The notes under the pieces were generated by a model, which saw nothing but the letters and a program-made list of their open reading frames with translations, ran no database searches and was not told the origin of the DNA. From Acidaminobacter sp. (GTDB lineage: Bacteria > Bacillota_A > Clostridia > Peptostreptococcales > Acidaminobacteraceae), in the NCBI GenBank assembly GCA_009881125.1, contig WXFH01000017.1, forward strand, positions 1 to 64,000: a stretch of DNA of 64,000 nt, read 5' to 3'. Positions 34,772-43,440 of the stretch are shown in pieces. A program made the translations under genes and the position numbers. Position 1 is the first letter of the stretch. Every line of letters starts with the position of its first letter.

Positions 34772-34823
34772 CGGACAGGGGCATCTCGGTTGCAGAATCG
34801 AGATATCTCCTGTCCGCTTTTTT
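34772..34823 (+). terminator. Terminator of the ferritin-like gene
   Basis: CGGACAGG (34772-34779) pairs with CCTGTCCG (34809-34816), with a further CTCG/CGAG inner stem, then CTTTTTT. Confidence 0.85.
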
Positions 34824-34961
34824 GTAAGTATAGGAGCGGACTTGTTTTGCTATGGAGGGGCAACGCCAGAGCAACTTACAACCAGTGCGTTTTTCACCCA
34901 CCTCCATTAAACCTCCACACCATTTTGCTAAACTAAAAGGAGAATAAGGGAGGGATCGATC

Positions 34962-35180
34962 ATGATGATCATCTTTTGGGGTATAATTGGCTATGTTATT
35001 TATCTCGCGTTAAAAGGCAATGACACTTCAGGCAGACAGACTGTTTTTCAGACCGGCTTGTCGGGATTAGGCTACAACGATTCAAAATACAATGCCGAGG
35101 CGACGCTGAAGAACAGGTATGCTAAAGGCGACATTGACGAAGACACTTATTTGAGGATGCTGCGCAATTTGCGTGGTTGA
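34962..35180 (+). CDS. Small SHOCT-domain membrane protein
   Basis: This 72-residue protein has one N-terminal membrane helix (MMIIFWGIIGYVIYLAL) and a C-terminal SHOCT motif (LKNRYAKGDIDEDTYLRMLRNL), the short domain often found at the ends of Gram-positive proteins with unknown binding role. GGGAGGGATCGATC precedes the ATG, and a strong terminator follows. Confidence 0.75.
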   Translation: MMIIFWGIIGYVIYLALKGNDTSGRQTVFQTGLSGLGYNDSKYNAEATLKNRYAKGDIDEDTYLRMLRNLRG

Positions 35181-35195
35181 GAAAATTGAAAAATT

Positions 35196-35234
35196 CAAGC
35201 AAAAAACCGCCTCTTTTTGGCGGTTTTTTGCTTG
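35196..35234 (+). terminator. Strong terminator of the SHOCT gene
   Basis: CAAGCAAAAAACCGCC and GGCGGTTTTTTGCTTG pair over 16 bases around TCTTTTT. The symmetric A and T runs let it act on both strands. Confidence 0.9.
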
Positions 35235-35284
35235 TGTGCGTGGTGTTGGATGACTCACCAATAAATTGTTCGAGAATTGTGTGA

Positions 35285-35415
35285 AGCTCTGGCACTAGTT
35301 TTGGGTTGGTGTCTGACACTCACTCTACTTCGGTGTCTGACACTCACTCTACTTCGGTGTCTGACACTCACTCTACTTCGGTGACTGTCACTCACTCAAC
35401 TTTGGTGACTGTCAC
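35285..35415. repeat. 24-bp phased palindrome array 2
   Basis: A lead unit AGCTCTGGCAC at 35285 is followed at exact 24-base steps by GTGTCTGACAC at 35309, 35333 and 35357, then GTGACTGTCAC at 35381 and 35405. Both core forms are perfect palindromes around a central T. Spacers are TCACTCTACTTCG-like. It lies between the SHOCT gene terminator and the stop of the response-regulator gene. Confidence 0.85.
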
Positions 35416-35442
35416 TCACTTGAAGTTTCCCCATCCATAAAA

Positions 35443-36273
35443 TCACCCTCGAAGTTTAAAAACAAGCCAATCGGTATTTTCTTCAATCACGACCCTTACC
35501 TCTTCCAAAGAAGCGGACACCTTCAGGTGATCCGCTATCAGCGCTTCAAAACGTTGCTGATAGCCCGTATACAAGGACTTCCTGAGATAGGGCACGACGC
35601 CTGAATGCTCCTTGAGCCCCAGCAGTGAGGTCTCAAAAGGCGACTGGACTTCCGTCGCCCAGATTTCCAAATCATGGGCGCCCAGTGAGACGTGTACTTC
35701 TCTGGGGCCTTTGCCCGTCAGCGACTTCAGTAAATGGGCGAAAGCGCTTTTCAAAGCCTTTTCGGCTTCAAGGCGCTGCTGACGGTCCATCAGTCGGCCT
35801 GTAGCTTCCCCGGAAGAAGACAGCTTGTCCTGGGCTATTCGGCAGAGGCTGTCCAGGAGTTCATCGGCTTCTATGGGCTTGACGCAGTACTTGACTATGC
35901 CCAGATCAATCGCTTTCAGCACCGTTTCCAGATCCGAGAACGCGGAGGTGATGATGACCGGGGTCAAAACGGCTTCTTCACGAAGGGTCTGAATCAGCGT
36001 GAAGCCGTCCATCTTGGGCATCCAAAGGTCGCACAGGATGACATCAAAGGTCTGGCGCCTGCACAGCTCCAAAGCTTCCAAGCCATTGGAAGCCACCGCC
36101 AGGGAGGCGACGCGTTTCTTGAGAAAATGCGCCAGCTCTTCCAAGGCTTCCTGGTCGTCCTCCACATAAAGCAGGCGCAGGGTGTTCAAGAGCGCCTCAG
36201 GTCTCGGCGCTTCCGGGCTCCCGGGCACACCGGCTTCACTAACATCAGTCTTTCTTTCGGCATTCATCCTCAT
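35443..36273 (-). CDS. Response regulator with C-terminal DUF2294 domain
   Basis: This 276-residue protein pairs a receiver domain (residues 30-150: LLYVEDDQEALEEL, phosphoacceptor D in DVILCDLWMPKMDGF, TSA and KP in KYCVKPIEADEL) with a C-terminal region resembling DUF2294 (LTGKGPREVHVSLGAHDLEIWATEVQSPFE). It has no DNA-binding domain, so its output is probably protein interaction. Its ATG overlaps the kinase stop (ATGA), so it is the cognate partner of the sensor kinase upstream. Confidence 0.85.
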   Translation of the reverse strand: MRMNAERKTDVSEAGVPGSPEAPRPEALLNTLRLLYVEDDQEALEELAHFLKKRVASLAVASNGLEALELCRRQTFDVILCDLWMPKMDGFTLIQTLREEAVLTPVIITSAFSDLETVLKAIDLGIVKYCVKPIEADELLDSLCRIAQDKLSSSGEATGRLMDRQQRLEAEKALKSAFAHLLKSLTGKGPREVHVSLGAHDLEIWATEVQSPFETSLLGLKEHSGVVPYLRKSLYTGYQQRFEALIADHLKVSASLEEVRVVIEENTDWLVFKLRG

Positions 36274-38822
36274 TCACCAACCTTTCCACTAACCGGTACC
36301 TCAATTTCAAACGCACAGCCGGCTTCAGCAGGCACCAGGGTGAGGCGTCCGCCAAAAGCGGTTTCTATGATGGATCTGGCCATAGGCAGTCCAAGTCCGG
36401 TTCCGCCCTGGGCTTCTTTGGTCGTATAGTACATTTCAAAAACGCTGTCCGCATCTGTTGACGGTATCCCCGGTCCTGAGTCCTCAATGCGCACGGTCAG
36501 CAACATCTCACGCTGTTCCCCAGCGACGCGGATGGTACGCGGCTTCCCGGGCGGGTTGTGCTTCAGGGCATCTATAGCGTTGGAGATCAGGTTGAAGAGA
36601 ACGTGGGAGAATTGGTTGTCGAAACCGACCATCGGCTGAAGGCTCTCTAAATTCTCGGTCGAAAGGGTGATGCCGGACACGCGCAGCTGCTCGTCCACCA
36701 GGCCCTGGACCAGCCGCACCGACTCCGCCACAGTGAAGGCGCGGGGCTCAGTTCGGGGATTTGAGAAATACCGGAAGTCGTCAATGGTCTCCGACATGCG
36801 GCGGATCAGCGCGTTCGCCTTGAGGTAGCAGGATTCCACGTAATCCGGATCGTTCCCGGGATCCCTGAGGTTCATGAGGACCAGGCGCAGGGTGTGCAGG
36901 GGCTGGCGCCACTGGTGGGCTATGCTGCCAATCATCTCGCCCATGGCCGCCATGCGGCCCTGATAGCGGATCAGCGCGTCTTTTCGCCGGTTTTCCTCCA
37001 GCTCGCGGGTGAAAAGCCGTTCCAGCTCGAGGTTGATCTCCTCCAGGTTCATGGACAGCTCGCCGGCCACCGGACTTCCCATGAGGGTCAAGGCTGAACC
37101 GCCTATTTCCTGAGCGACTTGACCAATGATCTTCCGAAAGCGCTCTTCCGCCCGGCGCACCGCCTGGGCATCTCTCACTTCCTTGGTGATGTCCGTCACC
37201 ATACTCATATTCAGCATGGCGTCAGCGCCGGAATCCCAGATGCGGGTGAGAACCATGCGGCCGTGGAAGTGGTCTTCCTGGTCAGGATTTTGGGGATCTG
37301 GCTTTCTGAGATACTTTTTCTCCATGGAATAGCTGGAAATGCGGCCTTCCATAAGGTCGCGGTGCAGGCCGGCGTCCAGGTCCCTGCTGTCGGCTGCGAT
37401 CAGCTGGTTGATATTCATGCCGCTAAGCTCATCCGCTGTATACCCGGTCATGCTGCACCAGGCGTCGTTCACGTGGCGGATGTTGCCCTCCGAATCCGTC
37501 ACAGTGATCCCCAGAACGGAGCTGCGGAAAATGGTTTCATAACGCGCGTTGCTGAGAACCAGCTGGCGCTCGGCGAGCTGGCGGTCGTCGATCTCCTTGA
37601 GAAGGAGGGTATTGCGGCGCTTGAGGTAAACGACGAAAAAAAAGGTAATTAGGGCAGTCAGGATAAGAAAGGCATAGGCCAGGTTTTTACGGGTGTTTTC
37701 AAGCTGAGTCATCTTGACCTGATCGTAGTCAAAGATCATGGCGTCCAGGTCCGGCACTTCCTCAATCATGCCCAGGCTCTTCATGGCCTCTGCCATTTTA
37801 ATCCACCGGAAGGGGTTGATGTTGCCGACCTCGACAATGGGATAGTGGGTCAGCTCCAGGACCTTCCCGGCCTGGTAAAGGTTGAAGTCGAGGAGGGCGG
37901 CTTGCCTCTCCGGAGCCGCGTCCGGGGCTGCCAGCTGCGTCACGATCAGCTCCGAGATCTCCAGGGGATGCTCCAGAGCATAAAACCAGCCCTTGATGCT
38001 CGCGCGCCGGAACCGCTCAACGAGCTCCGGATTGCTCCGGGCAAGTTTCCCTGATGTAAAAAGCGTGTCCCCATAAAAATCAATGCCGTGCTCCGCCGGC
38101 CGGATCACCTTAACGGGAACGCCGGCCTTTTCTGCGGCGTAGGGAATCTGGCCCAGGAAGTCTGGAACGACGTCAAAGGTTTTGTTGATCAGGTCCTCCA
38201 GGGTGAAGTCCCTGGTGATGTCCGTGGTGCGGGTGGCATAGGGCGCAATGCCCTCACTCGCGAGGAGAGCCTGAAGCTCCAGGTCCAGAAGATCCCCCGG
38301 CCTTCTGGCGATATGCAGCTGGGACAGGTCGAACACGGTGTTGCCTCGGTCTTCCAGCAAGGTGACGTATTCGACAGCGCTGCGCTGAAAGATGGAGGCC
38401 ACAAGGATCAGATCCATGCTGTCGTCCTGTGCCATCATGAGGTTCGCGGCACCCACGCCAAAGTCCGCGCGTCCTTCCTCGACCTCAAGGGCAGCATCCA
38501 GGATGTCCGGACTCTGCGCCGTGAAAGCAGATCGAATATCGACGTTCAGGCCTTCCTCTTCATAGTAGCCCATCCACTGGGCGGCGTAATAGCCGGCGAA
38601 CTGGAACTGGTGGTCCCAGCGCAGCTGCAGAACGAGCTTTGTCAGGCCGGGCTCGGAATGCGTATAAGACGGTGCGCTGCCGATGGTCCCTTCACCCACC
38701 TCCGCAGCCGGTGCGGATGCAAAAGCGGGGAGACAGTTCCATCCCAGGGCAAAGAGCAATGCAAAGATCAATGAGAAAAGGACAGAGATAGAAAACCTCA
38801 ATCTATTGAAACGCTTAGTCAT
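36270..38822 (-). CDS. Sensor histidine kinase with THI5/NMT1-like sensor domain
   Basis: This 850-residue membrane kinase starts with a signal or TM segment, then a periplasmic-binding-type NMT1/THI5-like sensor (residues about 60-365: LVLQLRWDHQFQFAGYYAAQWMG is typical of pyrimidine-precursor binders). A TM helix follows at 381-400, then PAS (425-550), dimerisation with the His in GSIAHQWRQPLHTLR near 636 and an HATPase domain (NLISNAIDAL, DSGPGIP, GGTGLGLPMARSI). A thiamine-pyrimidine-like or other small ligand is likely, unproven. The ATG at 38822 follows AAAGGAAA. Two motif copies lie in the gene: 36628-36636 and 38679-38687, the latter in the linker after the signal. Confidence 0.88.
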   Translation of the reverse strand: MTKRFNRLRFSISVLFSLIFALLFALGWNCLPAFASAPAAEVGEGTIGSAPSYTHSEPGLTKLVLQLRWDHQFQFAGYYAAQWMGYYEEEGLNVDIRSAFTAQSPDILDAALEVEEGRADFGVGAANLMMAQDDSMDLILVASIFQRSAVEYVTLLEDRGNTVFDLSQLHIARRPGDLLDLELQALLASEGIAPYATRTTDITRDFTLEDLINKTFDVVPDFLGQIPYAAEKAGVPVKVIRPAEHGIDFYGDTLFTSGKLARSNPELVERFRRASIKGWFYALEHPLEISELIVTQLAAPDAAPERQAALLDFNLYQAGKVLELTHYPIVEVGNINPFRWIKMAEAMKSLGMIEEVPDLDAMIFDYDQVKMTQLENTRKNLAYAFLILTALITFFFVVYLKRRNTLLLKEIDDRQLAERQLVLSNARYETIFRSSVLGITVTDSEGNIRHVNDAWCSMTGYTADELSGMNINQLIAADSRDLDAGLHRDLMEGRISSYSMEKKYLRKPDPQNPDQEDHFHGRMVLTRIWDSGADAMLNMSMVTDITKEVRDAQAVRRAEERFRKIIGQVAQEIGGSALTLMGSPVAGELSMNLEEINLELERLFTRELEENRRKDALIRYQGRMAAMGEMIGSIAHQWRQPLHTLRLVLMNLRDPGNDPDYVESCYLKANALIRRMSETIDDFRYFSNPRTEPRAFTVAESVRLVQGLVDEQLRVSGITLSTENLESLQPMVGFDNQFSHVLFNLISNAIDALKHNPPGKPRTIRVAGEQREMLLTVRIEDSGPGIPSTDADSVFEMYYTTKEAQGGTGLGLPMARSIIETAFGGRLTLVPAEAGCAFEIEVPVSGKVGE

Positions 38823-38900
38823 AGGCGATTTCCTTTCTTGCGGTGGCGTAGAAAGACAGGGACACAGCAACTGATAACCTAATTGAGAACTATTCACGCA

Positions 38901-38959
38901 TGCTCTGGCACCGGATTGAAAGTTGTCCGAGTCACCAACTCTGAAGTTGTCCGCGTCAC
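38901..38959. repeat. 24-bp phased palindrome array 3 (degenerate)
   Basis: TGCTCTGGCAC (38901), GTCCGAGTCAC (38925) and GTCCGCGTCAC (38949) follow the same 24-base step and share the lead unit with arrays 2 and 4. It lies about 80 bases upstream of the sensor kinase start, where it could affect its expression. The rest of the spacer to 39182 shows nothing clear. Confidence 0.65.
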
Positions 38960-39182
38960 AAACTCAAAATTTTGCCAATGCGCCTCGAAGCCTGTTTTCA
39001 GAGTCCATTTATCTTTGTAAATTTTATCACAATGTCAATGCCCAAACAATGTAACGACTTCACAGAGAGGGCGTGGGCTTAAATTACAGCCAAAACGTAA
39101 ATTGGTGTCAGAGAGACCTCCTTCCATCTCAACCCGTTTGTAATCATTGGCAAAAAATTCGGTGGGAGACGCTTCCAAGAAG

Positions 39183-39232
39183 AAACGCCTGAAGCCGCCT
39201 TTCGCGGGCGCGAAAGGGGGCTTCAGGCGTTT
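39183..39232 (-). terminator. 24-bp stem hairpin, terminator candidate of the permease
   Basis: AAACGCCTGAAGCCGCCTTT plus CGCG (39183-39206) pairs with 39209-39232 with a single mismatch, leaving a two-base gap at the tip. On the minus strand it lies 38 bases after the permease stop and ends in GCGTTTCTTCTT. It is the longest stem in the window and could also be a repeat. Confidence 0.65.
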
Positions 39233-39270
39233 ACCTTTGATCATTGTCGTTTTAAACCAATCCCCAACAC

Positions 39271-40629
39271 CTACGCGATTTGATTTGCTTCCTGGGTGTT
39301 GTAGTCGTGACCATCGGCAGAGTCTTGCTCTTCGACCTCTTCTTTGAGGAAGATGTTGAGGAGGAGCGCCGTGATGGTGCCCGCGCTGATGCCGGAGGAG
39401 AAGAGGCTCTTGACGAAGTCAGGAAGCTGGCTGAGGAACTCCGGACGCACCGTGACGCCGAGGCCGAGACCGATGGAGACCGCGATAATAATCATGTTTC
39501 TGTTGTTGAGCGGCACATCCTTCAAGGTCTTGATGCCCGCGGACGCTACCATGCCGAACATGATGATGCCAGCGCCGCCCAGAACCGGGTTCGGGATGAT
39601 CGCGATCAACGCGCCGACTTTAGGGAAGATGCCGAGGAGAACCAGCACAATGCCCGCCAGGGAGACCACGTGGCGGCTGGCGACTTTGGTCATTGGGATC
39701 AGACCGACGTTCTGGCTGAAGGAGGTGTTCGGGCCTGCGTTGAAGAAACCGGCGAGGAAGCTGCCCACGCCATCCGCCAGAATCCCTGCCGATAGTTGTT
39801 CATCCGTCAGCTCTTGCTCCGCAGCTTCACCCACGGCCATCAGGCAGCCCACGGTTTCAATGGTCGTCACGAGGTAAGCGGTGATGAAGGGGATCACGGC
39901 AGCCATACTGAACGTAATGCCGAACTTGAGCGGCGTTGGGATGGCGAACAAAGAAGCGTCCGCAACGGCCTGCATATTGAGAAGTCCGAGTGGCCAGCAA
40001 ATGATATAGCCAATGACGAGGCCAATAATGACGGAGGCAGAGCTGATGAAGCCTTTGCCATAGCGGTTCAGCAGGACTGTGATGACCAGCACTGCCATAG
40101 CAATCGAAATGTTGAGGACACTGCCGTAGTCCGCCGCGCCGTAGCCGCCTGCTGCCCAGTCAATGGAGACAGGAAGTAGCGTCAGACCGATGAGCGCAAC
40201 GACAGTACCAGTGACAATCGGCGGGAAAAATTTTCTGAGGGGCTTAATAAAACGGCTAAGGATGATTTCAATGAAGGAGCCGAGCACCGTGGCACCGAAG
40301 ATGCCTGGAAGCCCCAGCATGGAGCCAACCGCGATGGAAGGTCCCACAAACGTAAAGTCCGTACCCATGACGCATGGCACTTTCGCGCCGATTTTCCAGA
40401 TGCCGCGGGCCTGAATCCAAGTGGTGACGCCGGCCATGAAGATCGCCGCGCTGACCAGGTAAGCTGTGTCTGCGGTGTTGACGCCCAGAACGCCGGAGAT
40501 GACGAGCGGCACGGCCACGATCCCGCCGAAGGCTGCCAGAATGTGCTGAAACGCAAGGACGAGGCTGATGTGCATAGGTGGTTTGTCATTGATCTTGTAA
40601 AGGATTTCAGAAGTTTGCTTGACTCTCAT
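39271..40629 (-). CDS. Xanthine/uracil permease, NCS2 family
   Basis: This 452-residue membrane protein belongs to the nucleobase:cation symporters. MHISLVLAFQHILAAFGGIVAVPLVISGVLG is the N-terminal signature, and FFPPIVTGTVVALIGLTLLPVSIDWAAGG and GPNTSFSQNVGLIPMTKVASRHV are typical of xanthine/urate-type members. PbuX is likely but uracil cannot be excluded. The C-terminal tail (EEVEEQDSADGHDYNTQEANQIA) is acidic and holds a motif copy (39310-39318). GAGGAGGAACACAC precedes the start. A long leader with a terminator suggests riboswitch-type control. Confidence 0.9.
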   Translation of the reverse strand: MRVKQTSEILYKINDKPPMHISLVLAFQHILAAFGGIVAVPLVISGVLGVNTADTAYLVSAAIFMAGVTTWIQARGIWKIGAKVPCVMGTDFTFVGPSIAVGSMLGLPGIFGATVLGSFIEIILSRFIKPLRKFFPPIVTGTVVALIGLTLLPVSIDWAAGGYGAADYGSVLNISIAMAVLVITVLLNRYGKGFISSASVIIGLVIGYIICWPLGLLNMQAVADASLFAIPTPLKFGITFSMAAVIPFITAYLVTTIETVGCLMAVGEAAEQELTDEQLSAGILADGVGSFLAGFFNAGPNTSFSQNVGLIPMTKVASRHVVSLAGIVLVLLGIFPKVGALIAIIPNPVLGGAGIIMFGMVASAGIKTLKDVPLNNRNMIIIAVSIGLGLGVTVRPEFLSQLPDFVKSLFSSGISAGTITALLLNIFLKEEVEEQDSADGHDYNTQEANQIA

Positions 40630-40696
40630 GTGTGTTCCTCCTCAAAAAGTAGGTGAGTAGCGCCGCCTGAAAAAATTAAGGTTGAATCCCTCCTTG

Positions 40697-40748
40697 TGAA
40701 ATAAAAAAGGCCGGCAAACAGAGGTTTGTAAACCCCTGACTGCCGGCC
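40697..40748 (-). terminator. Leader terminator (attenuator) of the permease
   Basis: On the minus strand GGCCGGCAGTCAGGGGTTT pairs with AAACCTCTGTTTGCCGGCC, then TTTTTTATTT, all before the ribosome site of the permease. Termination here would stop the transcript before the gene. Confidence 0.8.
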
Positions 40749-40794
40749 GTATGAAGCTTGAATGCGATTCATCTTCACGATTGCCTACGTGTAT

Positions 40795-40905
40795 GAAGTT
40801 GTGGTGTCTGGTATGTAGTGCGCTATTGTTTCGCAGCGTCTCAATGCCGTCAGTCTGGCGAACCCATGGTTTCCGGACTGCGTGCAGGCACTTTGATCTG
40901 TTGCT
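40795..40905 (-). promoter_or_regulatory. Structured leader of unknown class upstream of the permease
   Basis: On the minus strand AGTGC...GCACT would close a junction with a CAGTC/GACTG hairpin and a CGCT/AGCG hairpin, so a three-way junction is possible. I do not find the conserved core of the guanine, PRPP or c-di-GMP-I aptamers. A ligand-sensing role is inferred from the following terminator and the permease. The region 40906-41159 has a GACAGCT...AGCTGTC dyad (41090-41112) and nothing else clear. Confidence 0.35.
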
Positions 40906-41159
40906 GGTTACAAATGTATCACAAAATTAAAAGTCTGACTATTTGTAAAAGTTCACAAAAGTTGAGCGAAAAAAGTTTGTATTGAAGTGACATTTTAATA
41001 GAAATTGACTTAATTCATGGAAGGTTCAAAGCATGATCCCACATAAAGGAAGTTTTAAAGGGGAAATGGGTGAGGCGACTTTTGACAGCTCGACAAATTA
41101 TCAGCTGTCCATCCTTTGTCTATCTGCATCCATTTCCCACCTTGCTTTAAATTACATAT

Positions 41160-43223
41160 TCATCTGATAAGTGTAAATGTATGAATGTTATCAGCTGGTG
41201 TAATACCATCCCAAATGCAGCCTGGGGCGCTAATATTGGTAACTGTTGTAATATAAGTACCCGCTTTGATGTTTGTAAGTGTGAAGGTGACTTGACCTGT
41301 ATTGGAGATTTTGGTTGAAGTTAATACTGTTTTTCCATCACGCGTCACTTTACAGGAGACAGAGGTGTTGTTAACAACAGGACTTAACAAAACAGTAATC
41401 TCCAGATTGGTCTTGCCTGCGCGGGCCGGTACCTCATTATAGAGGATCTTTGTGGCACCAATGGTAATCGCTTGAAGCTCTTCAACGGTGAACTGAATGA
41501 TGCCTTCCCCGACTGCTGAGTTAGAATCTGCTACTGTTGCGATCGCAGTGTAACTGCCTGCAGAGAGTGTAAGATCATGATCAGGACCCTCGTAGAACAC
41601 TAAGTTGGTGCCATCATATATAGACCAGGTAATATTCGGGGTCAAGGTTCCTTCTTCAGCATCTGAAGCGGTTGCCCTAAAGTTAATCACCTCATTGGAA
41701 TAGAAATGGTCTCCATCCGCTGGCGAATGGATTGTTACCAACGGTGGCGTGTTCTCAGCGGTCGATGATACTACAGTGATACTGACCAGGTCTGACCCCG
41801 TCTGTTCGTTAGAGTCGGTGACTGAGGCTTGGATCTCGTGGGCTCCTATAGTCAATGTTGACAAATTGAATGAGCCGCCACTGCCAATATTCCCATTAAG
41901 GCTGGACGTCCAGACGATCGAGGAAGTCAGATTCCCATCCTCAAGATCCGTCGCAGAAGCCGTGAAGGTGATATTCTGGCCGATGGTGAAGGTTTCACCA
42001 TCCATCGGCGAAGTAATAGTCACTGAAGGTGGGGCATTAAGTGGCGGTGTGCCAAGGACGGCTTCGTCCGCGTCGACAAGGCCATAACCATAATCACGGT
42101 CTCGGCCTAAAGCACCGAGGTCATCCGCAGTGGCCTGAAGTCGGCTTCTCACTGCCGAAGCGCTGGTGATGCCTGATTTCATAACCAGAGCTGCCGCACC
42201 GACAACATGCGGCGTCGCCATAGAGGTGCCACTCCAGGTCGCGTAACCGCCTGGAATAGTGGATTCAATGGAAACGCCAGGGGCGGAGAGTTCCACAGAT
42301 GGACCGAAGCTTGAAAATGAAGCGACTTTGTTGGCACTGTCAGTGGCTGCAACGGCTACGACGGAGCTATACCAGGCAGGGTAGCTGACGATGTCAGTGA
42401 AAAAGAGTGAATACCATTTGGTTCGGTCATTTCCGGCGGCAGCGATCTGAAGGAGCCCTTCCGCATAGGCCGCGTCAAAGACGGCTTTGAAGGTGCTGCC
42501 TGGATCTGTCATGACGCCATAGCTGTTGTTGGTGATTTGAATGCCATTGTCTACACACCATTCGACTGCTGCCATAATGTTGCCCAGGGAACCTGAGCCG
42601 TTGGCATCAAGAACTTTCAAGGCATAGAGGGAAACGCCCGGGGCTGCGCCTGCGAGACCTTGTCCGTTCATGACTGCCGCAATGGTGCCTGCGACGTGGG
42701 TGCCGTGGCCGTGGTCGTCCATAGGGTTGGCGTCGTTGTTGACAAAGTCATAACCGGTAACGTATTTGCCGGCAAGATCAGGGTGGGTGTAGTCGAGGCC
42801 GGTGTCGATGATGCCGACTTTAATACCGGCGCCAGTATTGCTTTGCTGGTGCACCAGGTCAGCGCCAATGCGCGTAATGCCCCATGGGTAGGTGTCTGCC
42901 AGCGCTTGAACGGTAAGATCGGGCTCGATCAGGGCGATTTTTGGATTGTGTCGCAGCGCTTCGAGAGCTGCGCGCGGAAGGGTTGCGGCCATGGCAGGAA
43001 CAAGGTGGTATGTATGGCTGACAGCGCCGCCATGGGCGCGGATCAGAGCTTCTTCAGAAGCGCCAGGTTGTTGGTGGAAGGCAATGAGCACCGCTGCTTT
43101 TTCGGTTCCGGACGCTGAATCTGGCTCAGACGCGAAGACCGTCCCAGACAGCAGGGAGGTGAGGACCAGGATCAGGGTAAGCAACAGGGCAGTGTGACGT
43201 TTGACATTAGACTTTGATTTCAT
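41160..43223 (-). CDS. Secreted subtilisin-like serine protease (S8) with Ig/PKD-like repeats
   Basis: This 687-residue protease has a signal peptide (HTALLLTLILVLTSLLSGTVFA), an I9-like propeptide segment (VLIAFHQQPGASEEALIRAHGG), and an S8 catalytic domain with D in GIIDTGLDYTHPDL, H in GHGTHVAGTIAA, N in NNSYG-like oxyanion region and S in GTSMATPHVVGAAAL. Two Ig/PKD-like repeats follow (NAPPSVTITSPMDGETFTIGQNITFTASATDLEDG and the similar ENTPPLVTIHSPADGDHF), then a beta-rich end. The ATG at 43223 follows AGAGGTGATCCAC. Probably nutritional: peptide supply for amino-acid fermentation. The first repeat contains an inverted motif pair. Confidence 0.93.
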   Translation of the reverse strand: MKSKSNVKRHTALLLTLILVLTSLLSGTVFASEPDSASGTEKAAVLIAFHQQPGASEEALIRAHGGAVSHTYHLVPAMAATLPRAALEALRHNPKIALIEPDLTVQALADTYPWGITRIGADLVHQQSNTGAGIKVGIIDTGLDYTHPDLAGKYVTGYDFVNNDANPMDDHGHGTHVAGTIAAVMNGQGLAGAAPGVSLYALKVLDANGSGSLGNIMAAVEWCVDNGIQITNNSYGVMTDPGSTFKAVFDAAYAEGLLQIAAAGNDRTKWYSLFFTDIVSYPAWYSSVVAVAATDSANKVASFSSFGPSVELSAPGVSIESTIPGGYATWSGTSMATPHVVGAAALVMKSGITSASAVRSRLQATADDLGALGRDRDYGYGLVDADEAVLGTPPLNAPPSVTITSPMDGETFTIGQNITFTASATDLEDGNLTSSIVWTSSLNGNIGSGGSFNLSTLTIGAHEIQASVTDSNEQTGSDLVSITVVSSTAENTPPLVTIHSPADGDHFYSNEVINFRATASDAEEGTLTPNITWSIYDGTNLVFYEGPDHDLTLSAGSYTAIATVADSNSAVGEGIIQFTVEELQAITIGATKILYNEVPARAGKTNLEITVLLSPVVNNTSVSCKVTRDGKTVLTSTKISNTGQVTFTLTNIKAGTYITTVTNISAPGCIWDGITPADNIHTFTLIR

Positions 43224-43385
43224 GTGGATCACCTCTTGTATCTAAATTATTGTTGCCTTATATTTATACCCTGCGTTGCAGTTTTTTGTCGAATTTTGTC
43301 TGGTTTACATAAATGTTTTATGTTATCTTTGTGGATTGAAATTTTACATTGAAACATGAAGGAATAGGGGCAGACTTGATCAAAT

Positions 43386-43419
43386 AAAAGGCTGATGGGA
43401 TACATTCCCATCAGCCTTT
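43386..43419 (-). terminator. 14-bp hairpin terminator of the second subtilase
   Basis: AAAGGCTGATGGGA (43387-43400) and TCCCATCAGCCTTT (43406-43419) pair perfectly around TACAT. On the minus strand a TTTTATTTG run follows, placed just after the stop at 43441. The arm GCTGATGGG resembles a degenerate motif copy. Confidence 0.82.
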
Positions 43420-43440
43420 GAACATTTATTCAGTTTGATG

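Noticed and set aside
39035..39347. Frames reading RLKPPFAxAKGGFRR on both strands
   Set aside because: They are translations of the long palindromic hairpin, the same peptide arising on both strands by symmetry.
40795..40905. c-di-GMP-I or guanine riboswitch
   Set aside because: CACGCA and AAACC occur, but the second c-di-GMP core block and the guanine junction bases are not present.
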